Assembly (NCBI RefSeq): GCF_014201195.1
Contig: NZ_JACHDS010000001.1
Location: 1,550,001-1,614,000 of the forward strand
DNA: 64,000 nucleotides
Source of the DNA: Nocardiopsis mwathae
GTDB taxonomy: Bacteria; Actinomycetota; Actinomycetes; Streptosporangiales; Streptosporangiaceae
Reading direction: 5' to 3'
A program made the position numbers and the translations under genes. Each line of letters opens with the position of its first letter. Within the stretch, counting starts at the first letter, position 1. Below the pieces are notes generated by a model, which saw only the letters and a program-made list of their open reading frames with translations, did not search any database and was not told the DNA's origin. This document shows, piece after piece, positions 26,260 through 35,217 of the stretch.

Positions 26260-27099
26260 GTGACCACAACGCCTGCACCCGTGACCCTGCACGACGTGAC
26301 CCGCGCCTTCGAAGAGGTCTACCCGCCCTCCTGGGCGGCGTCCTGGGACGCCGTCGGGCTGGTGTGCGGCGACCCCGCGCAGCCCGTCCGCCGTATCCTG
26401 TTCGCGGTCGACCCCGTCTCCGTCGTCGTCGACGAGGCCGCGGAGTGGGGCGCCGACCTGATCATCACGCACCACCCCCTGCTGCTGCGGGGGGTGACCA
26501 GCGTCGCGGCGACCACCCCCAAGGGGCGCCTGGTCCACCGGCTGATCTCGTCGGGCATCGCCCTGTACACGGCCCACACCAACGCCGACTCCGCCGCGCC
26601 GGGCGTCTCGGACGCCCTGGCCGCCGCCGTGGGGCTCGACGGCGACCTGCTCCCGCTCGACCCCGACCCCGCCGATCCGGAGGGGCGCCGCGGAATCGGG
26701 CGCGTCGGCGCCCTGCCCCGGCCGATGGCGCTGCGCGAGTTCGCCGCGCAGGCCGCCGCGGGACTCCCCGCGACCGCCTCGGGCATCCGCGTCTCCGGCG
26801 ACCCCGGCCGCACCGTGCGCACGGTGGCGGTGTCCGGCGGGGCGGGGGACTCCCTCCTCGGGGCGGCCCGCGCCGCCGGGGTCGACGTCTTCCTCACCTC
26901 CGACCTGCGCCACCACCCGGCGTCGGAGTTCGCCGAGCACGACGACATCGCCCTCGTCGACACCGCCCACTTCGCCAGCGAATGGCCGTGGCTGGCCGAC
27001 GGCGCCGCCCGACTCCGCAGCGCCCTGGGCGGGGAAGGGGCTAACGTGGAGACCCGCGTATCGACGACCGTCACCGACGCCTGGTCACAGACGTTCTGA
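26260..27099 (+). CDS. Nif3-like dinuclear metal centre protein
   Basis: A 279-aa protein of the Nif3/YqfO family, which forms hexameric rings with a dinuclear metal site; related to GTP cyclohydrolase I type 2 by name only. Key features are SWDAVGLVCGDP, LIITHHPLLLRG with two metal-binding histidines, YTAHTNAD, and the C-terminal SDLRHHPASEF and DTAHFASEWPW. In mycobacteria the homologue precedes the same two downstream genes as here. Molecular function is unresolved. Confidence 0.92.
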   Translation: MTTTPAPVTLHDVTRAFEEVYPPSWAASWDAVGLVCGDPAQPVRRILFAVDPVSVVVDEAAEWGADLIITHHPLLLRGVTSVAATTPKGRLVHRLISSGIALYTAHTNADSAAPGVSDALAAAVGLDGDLLPLDPDPADPEGRRGIGRVGALPRPMALREFAAQAAAGLPATASGIRVSGDPGRTVRTVAVSGGAGDSLLGAARAAGVDVFLTSDLRHHPASEFAEHDDIALVDTAHFASEWPWLADGAARLRSALGGEGANVETRVSTTVTDAWSQTF

Positions 27100-27184
27100 G
27101 CCCGGCACCCCGCCCGGGCCAGCACACCCCACCCCCGCCCGGCCGGTCGGGGACCACCGCCGCACAAGGAGTCTGAGAGCACCC

Positions 27185-27928
27185 GTGAAAGCAGAACCCG
27201 CCGACCAGAAGCGACTGCTGGACCTGCAGGAGGTCGACAGCCGCATCCGGCTGTTGACGCACCGCCTCCGCACCCTCCCGGAGACCGTCGAGGTCCAGCG
27301 GCTGGAGGGCCGGGTCAGCGAGCTCCGCGACGCGAAGGCCGCGGCCGCCACCAGGCTGGGCGACCTCGACCGCGAGCAGCGCAAGGCCGAGTCCGACGTC
27401 GACCAGGTGCGCGCCCGCGCGGAGCGCGACAACCAGCGGCTCAACGCCGGCCAGGTCTCCTCCCCCAAGGAGCTGGAGCGGCTGCAGTCGGAGATCGCCT
27501 CGCTCCACCGCCGCCAGACCGAGCTCGAAGAGGTCGTGCTGGAGGTCATGGAGCGCCGTGAGGCGGCCGACGCCGAGCACGCGCGGTTGCAGAAGGAGAT
27601 CGAGGCGGCCGAGGCCGAGCTCGAAGCCGTGGAGGAGCGCCGCTCCGCCGCCGTCGTGGACATCGAGGCGGACCTCGCCTCGGCCAAGGACCGCCGCGGC
27701 CGCGTCTCCGCCGAGGTGCCCGAGGACCTGCTGGCCCTCTACACCAAGCTGCGCGCCCAGTACGACGGCATCGGCGCCGCGATGCTGCGCTACGGCCGCT
27801 GCGAGGGCTGCAAGCTGGCCCTCAGCACCGCCGAGCTGGGCCAGATCCGCCAGGCGTCCGCCGACGAGGTGCTGCGCTGCGAGGACTGCCGCCGCATCCT
27901 GGTCCGCACGACCGAGTCCGGCCTGTGA
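27185..27928 (+). CDS. Coiled-coil / C4 zinc-ribbon protein
   Basis: A 247-aa protein. Residues 10-180 form a long coiled coil (LQEVDSRIRLLTHRLRTLP and heptads of Glu, Leu, Arg). A C-terminal zinc ribbon has CEGCK and CEDCRR, giving four cysteines. The conserved SSPKELERLQSEI segment identifies the actinobacterial family next to Nif3 and RNase H. GTG start. Probably a nucleic-acid- or protein-interaction adaptor; function unknown. Confidence 0.9.
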   Translation: MKAEPADQKRLLDLQEVDSRIRLLTHRLRTLPETVEVQRLEGRVSELRDAKAAAATRLGDLDREQRKAESDVDQVRARAERDNQRLNAGQVSSPKELERLQSEIASLHRRQTELEEVVLEVMERREAADAEHARLQKEIEAAEAELEAVEERRSAAVVDIEADLASAKDRRGRVSAEVPEDLLALYTKLRAQYDGIGAAMLRYGRCEGCKLALSTAELGQIRQASADEVLRCEDCRRILVRTTESGL

Positions 27929-27959
27929 CGGTCGGCGCACGGAAGGGGAGGGGACACCG

Positions 27960-29108
27960 GTGACCCGCCGCCTGGTGGTCGAAGCCGACGGCGGTTCCCG
28001 GGGCAACCCGGGGCCGGCGGGGTTCGGCGCGCTGGTCCGCGACGCCGCCGACGGGGAGCTGCTGGCCGAGGTCGCCGAGGCCATCGGGGTGGCGACCAAC
28101 AACGCCGCCGAGTACCGGGGGCTGATCGCCGGGTTGCGCGCGGCCGCGGAGATCGACCCGGGCGCGGCCGTGGAGGTACGGCTCGACTCCAAGCTCATCG
28201 TGGAGCAGATGTCGGGGCGCTGGAAGATCAAGCACCCCGACCTGCGCCCGCTCGCCGAGCAGGCGCACGCGGCCGCCGCGGACCTGGCCGGGGTGACCTA
28301 CACCTGGGTCCCGCGCGCCGAGAACGCGCACGCCGACCGGTTGGCCAACGAGGCCATGGACGGCGCGTCGGTGCACTGGGGGACGGGCCCTGCGGACGCG
28401 GGCGGGGACCTTTCCGGAGAGCCCGCCGCCGCGGAGTCCGCGGCGGCGTCGCGGGTTGGGCGCACGGGCTGGGCCGCGCCGGACGGCACGCCGACCCGGC
28501 TGCTCCTGCTGCGCCACGGCCAGACCCCGCTTTCGGTCGAGCGGCGCTTCGCGGGCCTGGGGGACGTGGAGCTCACCGAGGCAGGCCATGAGCAGGCCCG
28601 CGCGGCGGCCCGGCGGCTCGCCGGGCGCGGTGGAATCGACGTCATCCTGTCCTCTCCGCTGCGCCGGGCCCGCGACACCGCCGACCACGTCGCGCGGGAG
28701 CTGTCGCTGCCGGTGGAGGAGTGGCCCGCGTTCGCGGAGACCGACTTCGGCGCCTGGGAGGGGCTGACCTTCGCCGAGGTCGGCGAGCGCTGGCCCGAGG
28801 AGATCGCCCGGTGGCTGGCCGACCCCTCGGTCCCGCCGCAGGGCGGGGAGAGTTTCGCCTCGGTCGCCGCGCGCGTGGGTGCGGCCCGCGACAAGGTCCT
28901 GGCCGAGTTCACGGGCAGCACGGTGCTCGTCGTCAGCCACGTGACGCCGATCAAGGTGTGCCTGCAGCAGGCGCTGCTCGCACCGCCCGAGGCGCTGTAC
29001 CGGATGCACCTGGACGTCGCGTGCCTGTCGGAGATCGACTGCTACGGCGACGGCCCGATGGTGGTGCGGTCGCTCAACGACACCGCGCACCTGTCCGCAC
29101 TGTGCTGA
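27960..29108 (+). CDS. Bifunctional RNase HI / histidine phosphatase (CobC-like)
   Basis: A 382-aa two-domain enzyme. Residues 1-140 are RNase HI: VEADGGSRGNPG, NNAAEYRGLIAGL, RLDSKLIVEQM, and ADRLANEA give the acidic catalytic residues. A linker of about 40 residues leads to a phosphoglycerate-mutase-like phosphatase: LLLRHGQTPLSVE with the RHG nucleophile, SSPLRRARDTA, ETDFGAWEGL and VVSHVTPIK. The same fusion in mycobacteria removes RNA from RNA-DNA hybrids and has acid or alpha-ribazole phosphatase activity. GTG start, six bases after GGAAGGGGAGGGG. Confidence 0.94.
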   Translation: MTRRLVVEADGGSRGNPGPAGFGALVRDAADGELLAEVAEAIGVATNNAAEYRGLIAGLRAAAEIDPGAAVEVRLDSKLIVEQMSGRWKIKHPDLRPLAEQAHAAAADLAGVTYTWVPRAENAHADRLANEAMDGASVHWGTGPADAGGDLSGEPAAAESAAASRVGRTGWAAPDGTPTRLLLLRHGQTPLSVERRFAGLGDVELTEAGHEQARAAARRLAGRGGIDVILSSPLRRARDTADHVARELSLPVEEWPAFAETDFGAWEGLTFAEVGERWPEEIARWLADPSVPPQGGESFASVAARVGAARDKVLAEFTGSTVLVVSHVTPIKVCLQQALLAPPEALYRMHLDVACLSEIDCYGDGPMVVRSLNDTAHLSALC

Positions 29109-29187
29109 GCGGCGCCGGGAGCGGTGCCCCCGCGCCCGGCGCGCGGGGCGGAAGGACCCCCGCGACCGCCGTAGAATGGGCGGCACA

Positions 29188-29575
29188 GGGGAGAGTCGGC
29201 CAGACGGCCGCGGCGCCGTTCGCGGTGTCGAGGAAAGTCCGGACTCCACAGGGCAGGGTGGTCGGTAACGCCGACCCGGGGTGACCCGCGGGACAGTGCC
29301 ACAGAGAACAGTCCGCCACCGCGTGCGGTGGTAAGGGTGAAACGGTGGTGTAAGAGACCACCAGCGGCCGGAGTGATCCGGTCGGCTAGGTAAACCCCAC
29401 CCGGAGCAAGGTCGAGAAGGGGGACCGCAAGGTCCTCCGCGCGGATGATCGAGGGCGGCCCGCCCGAGTCCGCGGGTTGACCGCACCGAGGCTGTCGGCA
29501 ACGGCAGTCCCAGATGGATGGCCGTCCGGTCCCACCGGGACCGACAGAATCCGGCTTATCGGCCGGCTCTTCCCC
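29188..29575 (+). ncRNA. rnpB: RNase P RNA (type A)
   Basis: The catalytic RNA of RNase P, which matures tRNA 5' ends. Conserved elements are GAGGAAAGTCCGGACTCC (29230-29247), GGGTGAAACGGTG (about 29335), GGTAAACCCCACCCGGAGCA, and the 3' signature ACAGAATCCGGCTTAT. The termini pair as P1: GGGGAGAGTCGGCC at 29188 with GGCCGGCTCTTCCCC ending 29575, with one bulge. TAGAAT at 29172-29177 is a good -10 box ten bases before the 5' end. Ends are accurate to a few bases. Confidence 0.93.
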
Positions 29576-29780
29576 TCGTACGCCCCTCTGCGGCCGTGGT
29601 CGGCCGCCGCAGGCCGGGGGAGTGCCGGTACGGGCAGCGAAACCCCTGCGGAGTGGCGGAAGCCGGGCGTGAGCCGGGGGTGATCACCGCTAGATTGGAC
29701 AGCGCCCGCCCCCCACCGAGCCGGCGTGCGGGGTCGGAACCGCGTCGAGCCGGCGTCGCTTGCGAATCAGGTGTCGGTAC

Positions 29781-29927
29781 ATGCTGGACTCTCCCGTGCT
29801 CTGGGTGATCATGTTCGGTCTCCCCATCATCGTGATCGTCACGATCGTCTCGCTCGCCTATTACCACACCACCGAAGTGCAGGATGACGGGCGCGATGAC
29901 GAGCCGAGCGGACCCACCGAAGGGTAG
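29781..29927 (+). CDS. Small single-pass membrane protein, 48 aa
   Basis: A 48-residue frame with a short N terminus (MLDSPVLW), one strong transmembrane helix (VIMFGLPIIVIVTIVSLAYY) and an acidic hydrophilic tail (DDGRDDEPSGPTEG). AGGTG precedes ATG by about seven bases, and a perfect terminator hairpin follows. The downstream neighbour is the convergent SulP-carbonic anhydrase gene. Family unknown; it may be a regulatory subunit of a membrane complex, which is speculation. Confidence 0.65.
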   Translation: MLDSPVLWVIMFGLPIIVIVTIVSLAYYHTTEVQDDGRDDEPSGPTEG

Positions 29928-29962
29928 ACCCCCGCGCCGACCGCGCCATACCGGCGGAACGG

Positions 29963-29996
29963 GGCCGGGCGGCCCGGAGATCCGGGCCGCCCGGCC
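29963..29996. terminator. Bidirectional terminator between convergent genes
   Basis: Perfect 15-bp inverted repeat (29963-29977 with 29982-29996), loop AGAT, between the 48-aa gene and the SulP-carbonic anhydrase gene. Confidence 0.85.
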
Positions 29997-30041
29997 GGTG
30001 TCGCGTGCTGCGGGGAGCCGACCGGGCGGTCGGCCGCCCCG

Positions 30042-32369
30042 TCAGGCGGGTGAGCGCTCGCCCGGTCTGGGCTCGGCCTCGGTGCGGGGCCCGGGGATCC
30101 GCTCCTGCGGAACCGGGACGAACTCGCCGAGCCGTTCGTCTAGTACGTGCACCTCGGCCGTCTCCAGGTCGTAGTAGAGCCCGGTGAGCTCCAACCGCCC
30201 TTCCTGCACCCGTTGCCGGACGGCCGGGTAGGTGAGCAGGTTCTCCAGCTGCCGCACCACGTTGGCCTGGGACAGTATCCGGACCGCCGCGGGGGACGGT
30301 GTCGGCATGCTCTCGCCGAGGAGGGCGGTGGACCGGGGCAGCCCGGACGCGCCGCTGGAGAGCCAGCGCTGCAGATGGTCCATCCGCGGGTCCGGCGGGT
30401 CCTCGTGGGCGCCGTCGAGGACCGCCTTCATCGCACCGCAGTGCGAGTGGCCGCACACCACGATGGACGGCACCTCCAGTACCGTGACCGCGTACTCGAT
30501 CGCGGCCCCCACGGAGTCGTCCCCGCGTCCGTTCGGCGGCACCAGGTTGCCGATGTTGCGCAGGGTGAACAGGTCGCCCGGCCCGCTGGCGGTGATGAGG
30601 TTGGGCACCACCCGCGAGTCGGCGCAGGCGATGAACAGCGCCCGCGGGTGCTGGGCCAGTGCCAGGCGGCTCATCAGCGAGCGCATGCGCCCGGCCGTGC
30701 TCGCGTGGTACTCCCGGGCGCCGGTGATCAGCAGCCCGGAGGCGGTGTCGGCGTGGTCGTAGCCGCGCAGCCCCCACGGTGCCCACCAGCGCGCCAGCCC
30801 GTCCGGCGAGGTCTTGCCCGACGGGGGAACGTGCCGGGACCTGCGTTCGTACCAGTTCTCGTGGACCTCGTCGATGTCCACGGACCCGCCGGTGCGCTCG
30901 TGGTCGACCCGCCAGGCGTGGATCGACTCGAACGCGGCGTGGTCCATGAAGTCGACGTGCAGGTCGAGGTCGACCGAGGTGCCGGGCGGGATGTTGCGCA
31001 GCACGTGGGTCACCCGGGGCACGCCCAGGAAGGTCAGGGACCCCTGGACGACCACGTGGTGGCGGTCGCCGCGCCGCTCGGTGTGCACCGCCACCCGGGT
31101 GAGGCGGTGCAGGGAGAGGACCAGGGCCAGGGCGAACCCGATGATCACGCCCTCCAGGAGCCCCAGCACCACGACCGCGACCAGGGTCATCAGGTAGATG
31201 CTCGACTCGTGGTGGCGGCGCAGGTCGCGCACGTGGGCGAGGTTGACCATCTGCACCCCGATGAAGACCAGCAGCCCGGCCAGGGCCGCCATCGGGATGA
31301 GCTCCACCATGCCGGCGAAGAGCGCGACGAAGAGGAGGATCCACACGCCGTGCAGGATCGTCGAGAGCGGGGTGCGCCCGCCGGCCTGCACGTTGGCGGT
31401 GCTGCGCACGATCACCCCGGCCACGGGGAGTCCGCCGAGCGCGCCGCTGCCGATGTTGGCGGCGCCCTGTCCGACGAGCTCCCGGTCGAGCCGGACGCGG
31501 CGGCCGTCGTGCATGCGGTCCACCGCGATGGCGCACAGCAGGGACTCCACGCTGGCCACCATGGCGACCGCCGCCACGGCGATGACGACGCCGTGGACCT
31601 GGTCGGCCTGGGGCAGGATCGGCCCCGCCCACGCGTCGGCCAGTGAGTCGGGCAGGGTGACCCGCTCCAGGTTCCATCCGCCCCAGGCGGCGAAGGCCGT
31701 CGCGGCCACCACCGCCACGAGCGCCGCGGGCACGCGGCTCGGCCGTAGTCGGCCGATGGCGGGCAGTCTCCCCCACAGGAACATGGTGGCGATGGTGAGG
31801 ACGCCGACGGCGACGGCACCGGTGTGGTTGTTGGCGATCTGGCCGGGTAGCTCGGCGATGTTGTCGATGGCCGAGCTCTGCGGTGCGCCGCCGAGGACCA
31901 CGTGGAGCTGGGCCAGCGCGATGGTCAACCCCACACCGGCGAGCATGCCGTGGATGACGGCGGGGGAGACCGCCAGCGCCGCCCGCGCGATGCGGAAGGC
32001 GCCCAGCGCCAGCTGGACCACACCGGCCATCACGGTGATGAAGCAGGTGACCCGCCAGCCGTAGGTGTAGACGAGGTCGGCGACGATGATCGTGAGCCCG
32101 GCGGCCGGGCCGCTCACCTGGACCGCCGAGCCGCCGACGGCTCCGGCGACGATGCCGCCCACGACGGCGGCGATGATTCCCGCGACCAGGGGCGCCCCCG
32201 AGGCGACGGCGATGCCCAGTGACAGCGGGACGGCGACGAGGAACACCACCAGGGAGGCGGCGACGTCGGACATCGGCGAGCTCGGTAACGGGATGGAGCG
32301 GAGCCGGGAGAGCGGGCGAGCCGTCGTCTCCTGCGGGTCGAGTACCGGTCCCTGGGCGTCGTGACGCAT
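30042..32369 (-). CDS. SulP anion transporter fused to beta-carbonic anhydrase
   Basis: A 775-aa fusion. Residues about 28-430 are a SulP permease with the expected helices (VVFLVAVPLSLGIAVASG, VSGPAAGLTIIV, LPVAGVIVRSTANVQAG), followed by a STAS domain near 435-510 (VVVQGSLTFLGVP, LHVDFMDHAAFESI). Residues about 560-750 are a beta-carbonic anhydrase with zinc ligands in CADSRVVP and HSHCG. Such fusions are thought to couple bicarbonate transport to CO2 hydration at the membrane. ATG 32369 follows GGGGGT; TTG 32390 is an alternative. Confidence 0.93.
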   Translation of the reverse strand: MRHDAQGPVLDPQETTARPLSRLRSIPLPSSPMSDVAASLVVFLVAVPLSLGIAVASGAPLVAGIIAAVVGGIVAGAVGGSAVQVSGPAAGLTIIVADLVYTYGWRVTCFITVMAGVVQLALGAFRIARAALAVSPAVIHGMLAGVGLTIALAQLHVVLGGAPQSSAIDNIAELPGQIANNHTGAVAVGVLTIATMFLWGRLPAIGRLRPSRVPAALVAVVAATAFAAWGGWNLERVTLPDSLADAWAGPILPQADQVHGVVIAVAAVAMVASVESLLCAIAVDRMHDGRRVRLDRELVGQGAANIGSGALGGLPVAGVIVRSTANVQAGGRTPLSTILHGVWILLFVALFAGMVELIPMAALAGLLVFIGVQMVNLAHVRDLRRHHESSIYLMTLVAVVVLGLLEGVIIGFALALVLSLHRLTRVAVHTERRGDRHHVVVQGSLTFLGVPRVTHVLRNIPPGTSVDLDLHVDFMDHAAFESIHAWRVDHERTGGSVDIDEVHENWYERRSRHVPPSGKTSPDGLARWWAPWGLRGYDHADTASGLLITGAREYHASTAGRMRSLMSRLALAQHPRALFIACADSRVVPNLITASGPGDLFTLRNIGNLVPPNGRGDDSVGAAIEYAVTVLEVPSIVVCGHSHCGAMKAVLDGAHEDPPDPRMDHLQRWLSSGASGLPRSTALLGESMPTPSPAAVRILSQANVVRQLENLLTYPAVRQRVQEGRLELTGLYYDLETAEVHVLDERLGEFVPVPQERIPGPRTEAEPRPGERSPA

Positions 32370-32704
32370 GCATACCCCCGATTGGGTCAAACGAAATGGC
32401 GCTCTGGGACAGCCGCCTTTCGGAGAGGCCCGATCGCGGACACCGGTGGAGGGGGATGCCCGGTTCCTCCGGGAATCCAGCGATTCGGTTACTCAACGAA
32501 TGCTGTCAACAACTAAATGTAGTTAACTTTGGCCGCGCCGGTGCCGTCGGACGTAGGATCTTGATCACCAATTTTCCTGCCGGATCCCGCAGCTCCGACG
32601 GGAGGCGGCGGCGGACCGTGCCGGAACGCCCCCGTGACGGCGAAGGGGCGGGGCGCTGACAGCGCCCCGCCCCTCCGCGGAGGATCGGTGCCCGCCCGGC
32701 GGGC
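32370..32704 (-). promoter_or_regulatory. Promoter region of the SulP-carbonic anhydrase gene
   Basis: A 335-base gap with an AT-rich island at about 32497-32530. On the minus strand TTGACA (32504-32509) is a perfect -35 box, directly preceded by the inverted repeat AACTA-AATG-TAGTT (32511-32524), a candidate operator. The matching -10 (GAATCG, 17 bases on) is poor. No gene is seen. Confidence 0.4.
32644..32674 (-). terminator. Terminator of the YDTGS-repeat gene
   Basis: Perfect 14-bp stem AGGGGCGGGGCGCT with its complement and a GAC loop, 31 bases after the stop codon of the repeat-protein gene on the minus strand. Confidence 0.85.
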
Positions 32705-34765
32705 TCAGCGGAATCGGTCGTCGCCGGGACCGCCGTAACCGTAGCCGTAACCCCCCTGGTCGTAGGGGGGAGCGCCGTCCGCGGCGTCGCGGTGGCCCGG
32801 GTGCGCGTCGCGGTAGGACGGCCACTCGCCGCTGGGGGCCTCGTAGCCGACCGGCGGGTAGCCGCCCGTCTGGTCCGCCGCCCCCCGGCTGTAGTCGCCG
32901 AGGACGTCGGAGTAGCCCGGATAGCGCGGCTGCGGATCGGTGTAGGCCGGGCCGGCGGGACCGCCCGCCCCCGGATCACCCGGCCGGGGGTAGGAGCCGG
33001 TGCCGTAGGACGGCGGGCCGTAGGTACCGGTGTCACGGGGTGCCGGCGGCTCGAACCCGGTCTGCGGCGCCATCGACGGCTGCTCACCGGTGGCCCCGCC
33101 CCATCCGGCGGGGTCCCATGGGGTGGCCGGAGTGCCGCCGTTGTAGCCGTACCCGCCGCCCGGCGGGTAGGAGCCGGGGCCGGAGGGCTCCGGCGGCGGC
33201 GCGGGAGCGTCCGGGGCGCCGGGGCGCGCGTAGCTTCCGGTGTCGTAGGCGGAGTGGGAGAACGATCCGGTGGAGTAAGGGGAGGGCGCCTCGCCCGGCA
33301 GGGGCGACGGTGCGGCGCCCCCGCCCTGGGGGAAGGAGGACGGCTGGGCGGGGCGCGCGTGCGTCCCGGTGTCCATGCTGGACCAGATCGGGGAGGGGGC
33401 GTCGGAACCCGGCCGCCCGGAGGGGGCGAGCGGGTCGCTCAGCGGGTCACCGCCGGGCGCCCCCGCGGTCGGCATCCCGGGGTCGTACGCCGATCCGCCG
33501 TAGCCGGGCCGGTTGTGCGATCCGGTGTCGTAGGCGGAGCCGCGGACGTGCGATCCCGTGTCGTAGGCGGACCCCGAGGCGTAGCCGGAGTCCCGGGAGT
33601 GCGACCCGGTGTCGTACGGCGAGGGCGGCTGCGCCCCCGGACCGTAGCCCGGTCGGGCGTGGGACCCGGTGTCGTAGGCGGAGCCGCGGCCGTGGGACCC
33701 CGTGTCGTACGGCGAGGCCCCGCTGTCCCAGGACGCCGCGGGCGCGGTGGCCCCGCTGTCGTAGGACGCCCCGGTGTAGCCGGGGCCGCGGGTGTGGGAG
33801 CCGGTGTCGTAGGAGGAGCCCGGACCGCCGTAGGCGGAGCCTCGCGTGTGCGAGCCGGTGTCGTAGGAGGAGGGGGCCGGGCCGCCGGAGGCGCCGGGCG
33901 TGCCCAGCGGATCGCGGGAGAACGCGCCGGAGTCCCGCGTGTCGCCGCCGAGGGGGGAGGCCGCAGGGGACCAGGGCCGACCGGGGGTCGTCGGCGCCGC
34001 CGGGGGGGCGGCCGGGGTCGGGCCGGTGTCGCGGGTCCGCGGCAGGGGGCCGCTCAGCGGGTCGTCGTCCGCAGCGGGTGCCGCGCCGAGCGCGGGACGC
34101 TCGACGGGAGCGGCGGCCGGGGGCTCCGCCGGCGCGGTCGGCTGGGCCGGGGCGCCACCCTGCCCGAGGCTGGCGAGCACCGCGAGGTCGGGGTTGGCGA
34201 AGTCGCCGGTGTCCTTGGCGGACGGGGAAGGCGCGGCGGACGCCGAGGCCGGTTCGGCCTCTCGCTCGTGGCGGGAGCGGCGGCCGCGGGGCCGGGGGGC
34301 CGGCGGCTCGTCGTCCTCGTCGTCTTCCGGGCCGTCGAGGACGGCCTCCATCGCCTGGGTGGACTCGTAGCGGGTGTCCCGCCGTCCGGCCCGCTCCGGG
34401 CGCTGGGCGGGTTCCCGGTCGGGATCGTCGTCGTCGGAGAGGCTGGACCAGAAGTCGTTGTCGGACAGGTCGTCGGAGTCGTCGCCCCAGTCGTCGTCGC
34501 GTCCGCGGCGCGAGCGGGGGCGTCGCGACCCCCGGGAGGGCTCGGAGCCCCGCTCGCCGCGTGGGCGGCGGCCGCGGGGCGCGGGTTCGTCGTCGGTGTC
34601 GCCGAGGTCGTCCTCGGCGCCGTCGTAGGAGTAGCCGTCGTCATAGTCGTCGTCGTGGTCGTCTCTGGTGTTGCCGACGCTCAGCGCCCGCATGCCGAGG
34701 AGGATGAGCACGAGCACGACGAGTACGACGATGATCGCGATGATGGAGATGATCGCGACGGTCAT
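32705..34765 (-). CDS. Membrane-anchored, disordered YDTGS-repeat protein
   Basis: A 686-aa protein with one N-terminal membrane helix (IISIIAIIVVLVVLVLILLG). An Asp/Arg-rich region follows, with clusters such as DDHDDDYDDGYSYDG and RRPRSRRGRDDDW. The rest is disordered, rich in Pro, Gly, Ser, Tyr and Asp. At least eight YDTGS[H/Y] units (SAYDTGSHARPG, SPYDTGSHGRG and variants) plus further DTG motifs (KDTGDF, RDTGTY) recur throughout. No enzymatic domain is recognised. The repeats may be phosphorylation or protein-binding sites, which is inference. ATG 34765 fits the membrane segment. Confidence 0.75.
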   Translation of the reverse strand: MTVAIISIIAIIVVLVVLVLILLGMRALSVGNTRDDHDDDYDDGYSYDGAEDDLGDTDDEPAPRGRRPRGERGSEPSRGSRRPRSRRGRDDDWGDDSDDLSDNDFWSSLSDDDDPDREPAQRPERAGRRDTRYESTQAMEAVLDGPEDDEDDEPPAPRPRGRRSRHEREAEPASASAAPSPSAKDTGDFANPDLAVLASLGQGGAPAQPTAPAEPPAAAPVERPALGAAPAADDDPLSGPLPRTRDTGPTPAAPPAAPTTPGRPWSPAASPLGGDTRDSGAFSRDPLGTPGASGGPAPSSYDTGSHTRGSAYGGPGSSYDTGSHTRGPGYTGASYDSGATAPAASWDSGASPYDTGSHGRGSAYDTGSHARPGYGPGAQPPSPYDTGSHSRDSGYASGSAYDTGSHVRGSAYDTGSHNRPGYGGSAYDPGMPTAGAPGGDPLSDPLAPSGRPGSDAPSPIWSSMDTGTHARPAQPSSFPQGGGAAPSPLPGEAPSPYSTGSFSHSAYDTGSYARPGAPDAPAPPPEPSGPGSYPPGGGYGYNGGTPATPWDPAGWGGATGEQPSMAPQTGFEPPAPRDTGTYGPPSYGTGSYPRPGDPGAGGPAGPAYTDPQPRYPGYSDVLGDYSRGAADQTGGYPPVGYEAPSGEWPSYRDAHPGHRDAADGAPPYDQGGYGYGYGGPGDDRFR
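33222..33870 (-). repeat. YDTGS-coding repeat cluster
   Basis: Inside the disordered protein, near-identical DNA blocks encoding S-[AP/S]-Y-D-T-G-S-[HY]-x-R recur irregularly, with linkers of 3 to 25 residues. Units vary most at the residue after H and in the linker, while the YDTGS core is constant. Confidence 0.85.
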
Positions 34766-35217
34766 GGTGAATGCACCACCCTTGGGCCCGTGGCCGTTAC
34801 GAGGACAGAGGTGCCACCGGCGGGGGTGACGTGGCCGGAGCGGGCGGAGCCGCGCGCAACGGGCCACAGACGGTGGGAGAACTCCGGATTCGATTCGCGT
34901 CGCCCGCGGCGTCGGTCACGCGGATCCGCTGAGGCGGGGACACGGATCCCGCGGCTGCCGCAGCGCTGCTTCGGGCGCCGGGGGAGGGGCGACCCGTGGC
35001 CGAGGCCCGCCTGGGACGGGGCGGGACGGTGCGCTGCGGCATGCTGCATGAAATCGGTCATTACAGAATCGACGGGGGGCACGGCCCCACTTTATGCCTA
35101 GTTGTGCTGTCGGTGCAGTGGGCGACCGGGGACAACTCCCGTGATCCAGGAGAAGACGGCGGCGAAATGCGGACAATCGGCAGATATGGGGGAAGGCTCT
35201 GCTCGTTGAGCATTCCG
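34766..35217. other. Intergenic region upstream of the repeat-protein gene
   Basis: About 450 bases between two minus-strand genes. Translations here are not protein-like. It holds an AT-rich patch near 35055-35110 (TCATTACAGAATC, ACTTTATGCCTAG), the likely promoter area of the repeat-protein gene. Nothing else was recognised. Confidence 0.4.

Noticed and set aside
29188-29575. Protein-coding frames inside the RNase P RNA region
   Set aside because: The conserved RNA core and paired ends explain the sequence; the translations have no protein character.
33222-33870. DTGS motifs as aspartic protease active sites
   Set aside because: The motif recurs many times in disordered sequence without the surrounding fold; two such sites in a folded protease would be expected instead.
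34860-34930. Possible tRNA T-arm (GGATTCGATTCGCG) in the region before the repeat-protein gene
   Set aside because: No acceptor, D or anticodon stem can be folded on either strand around it.
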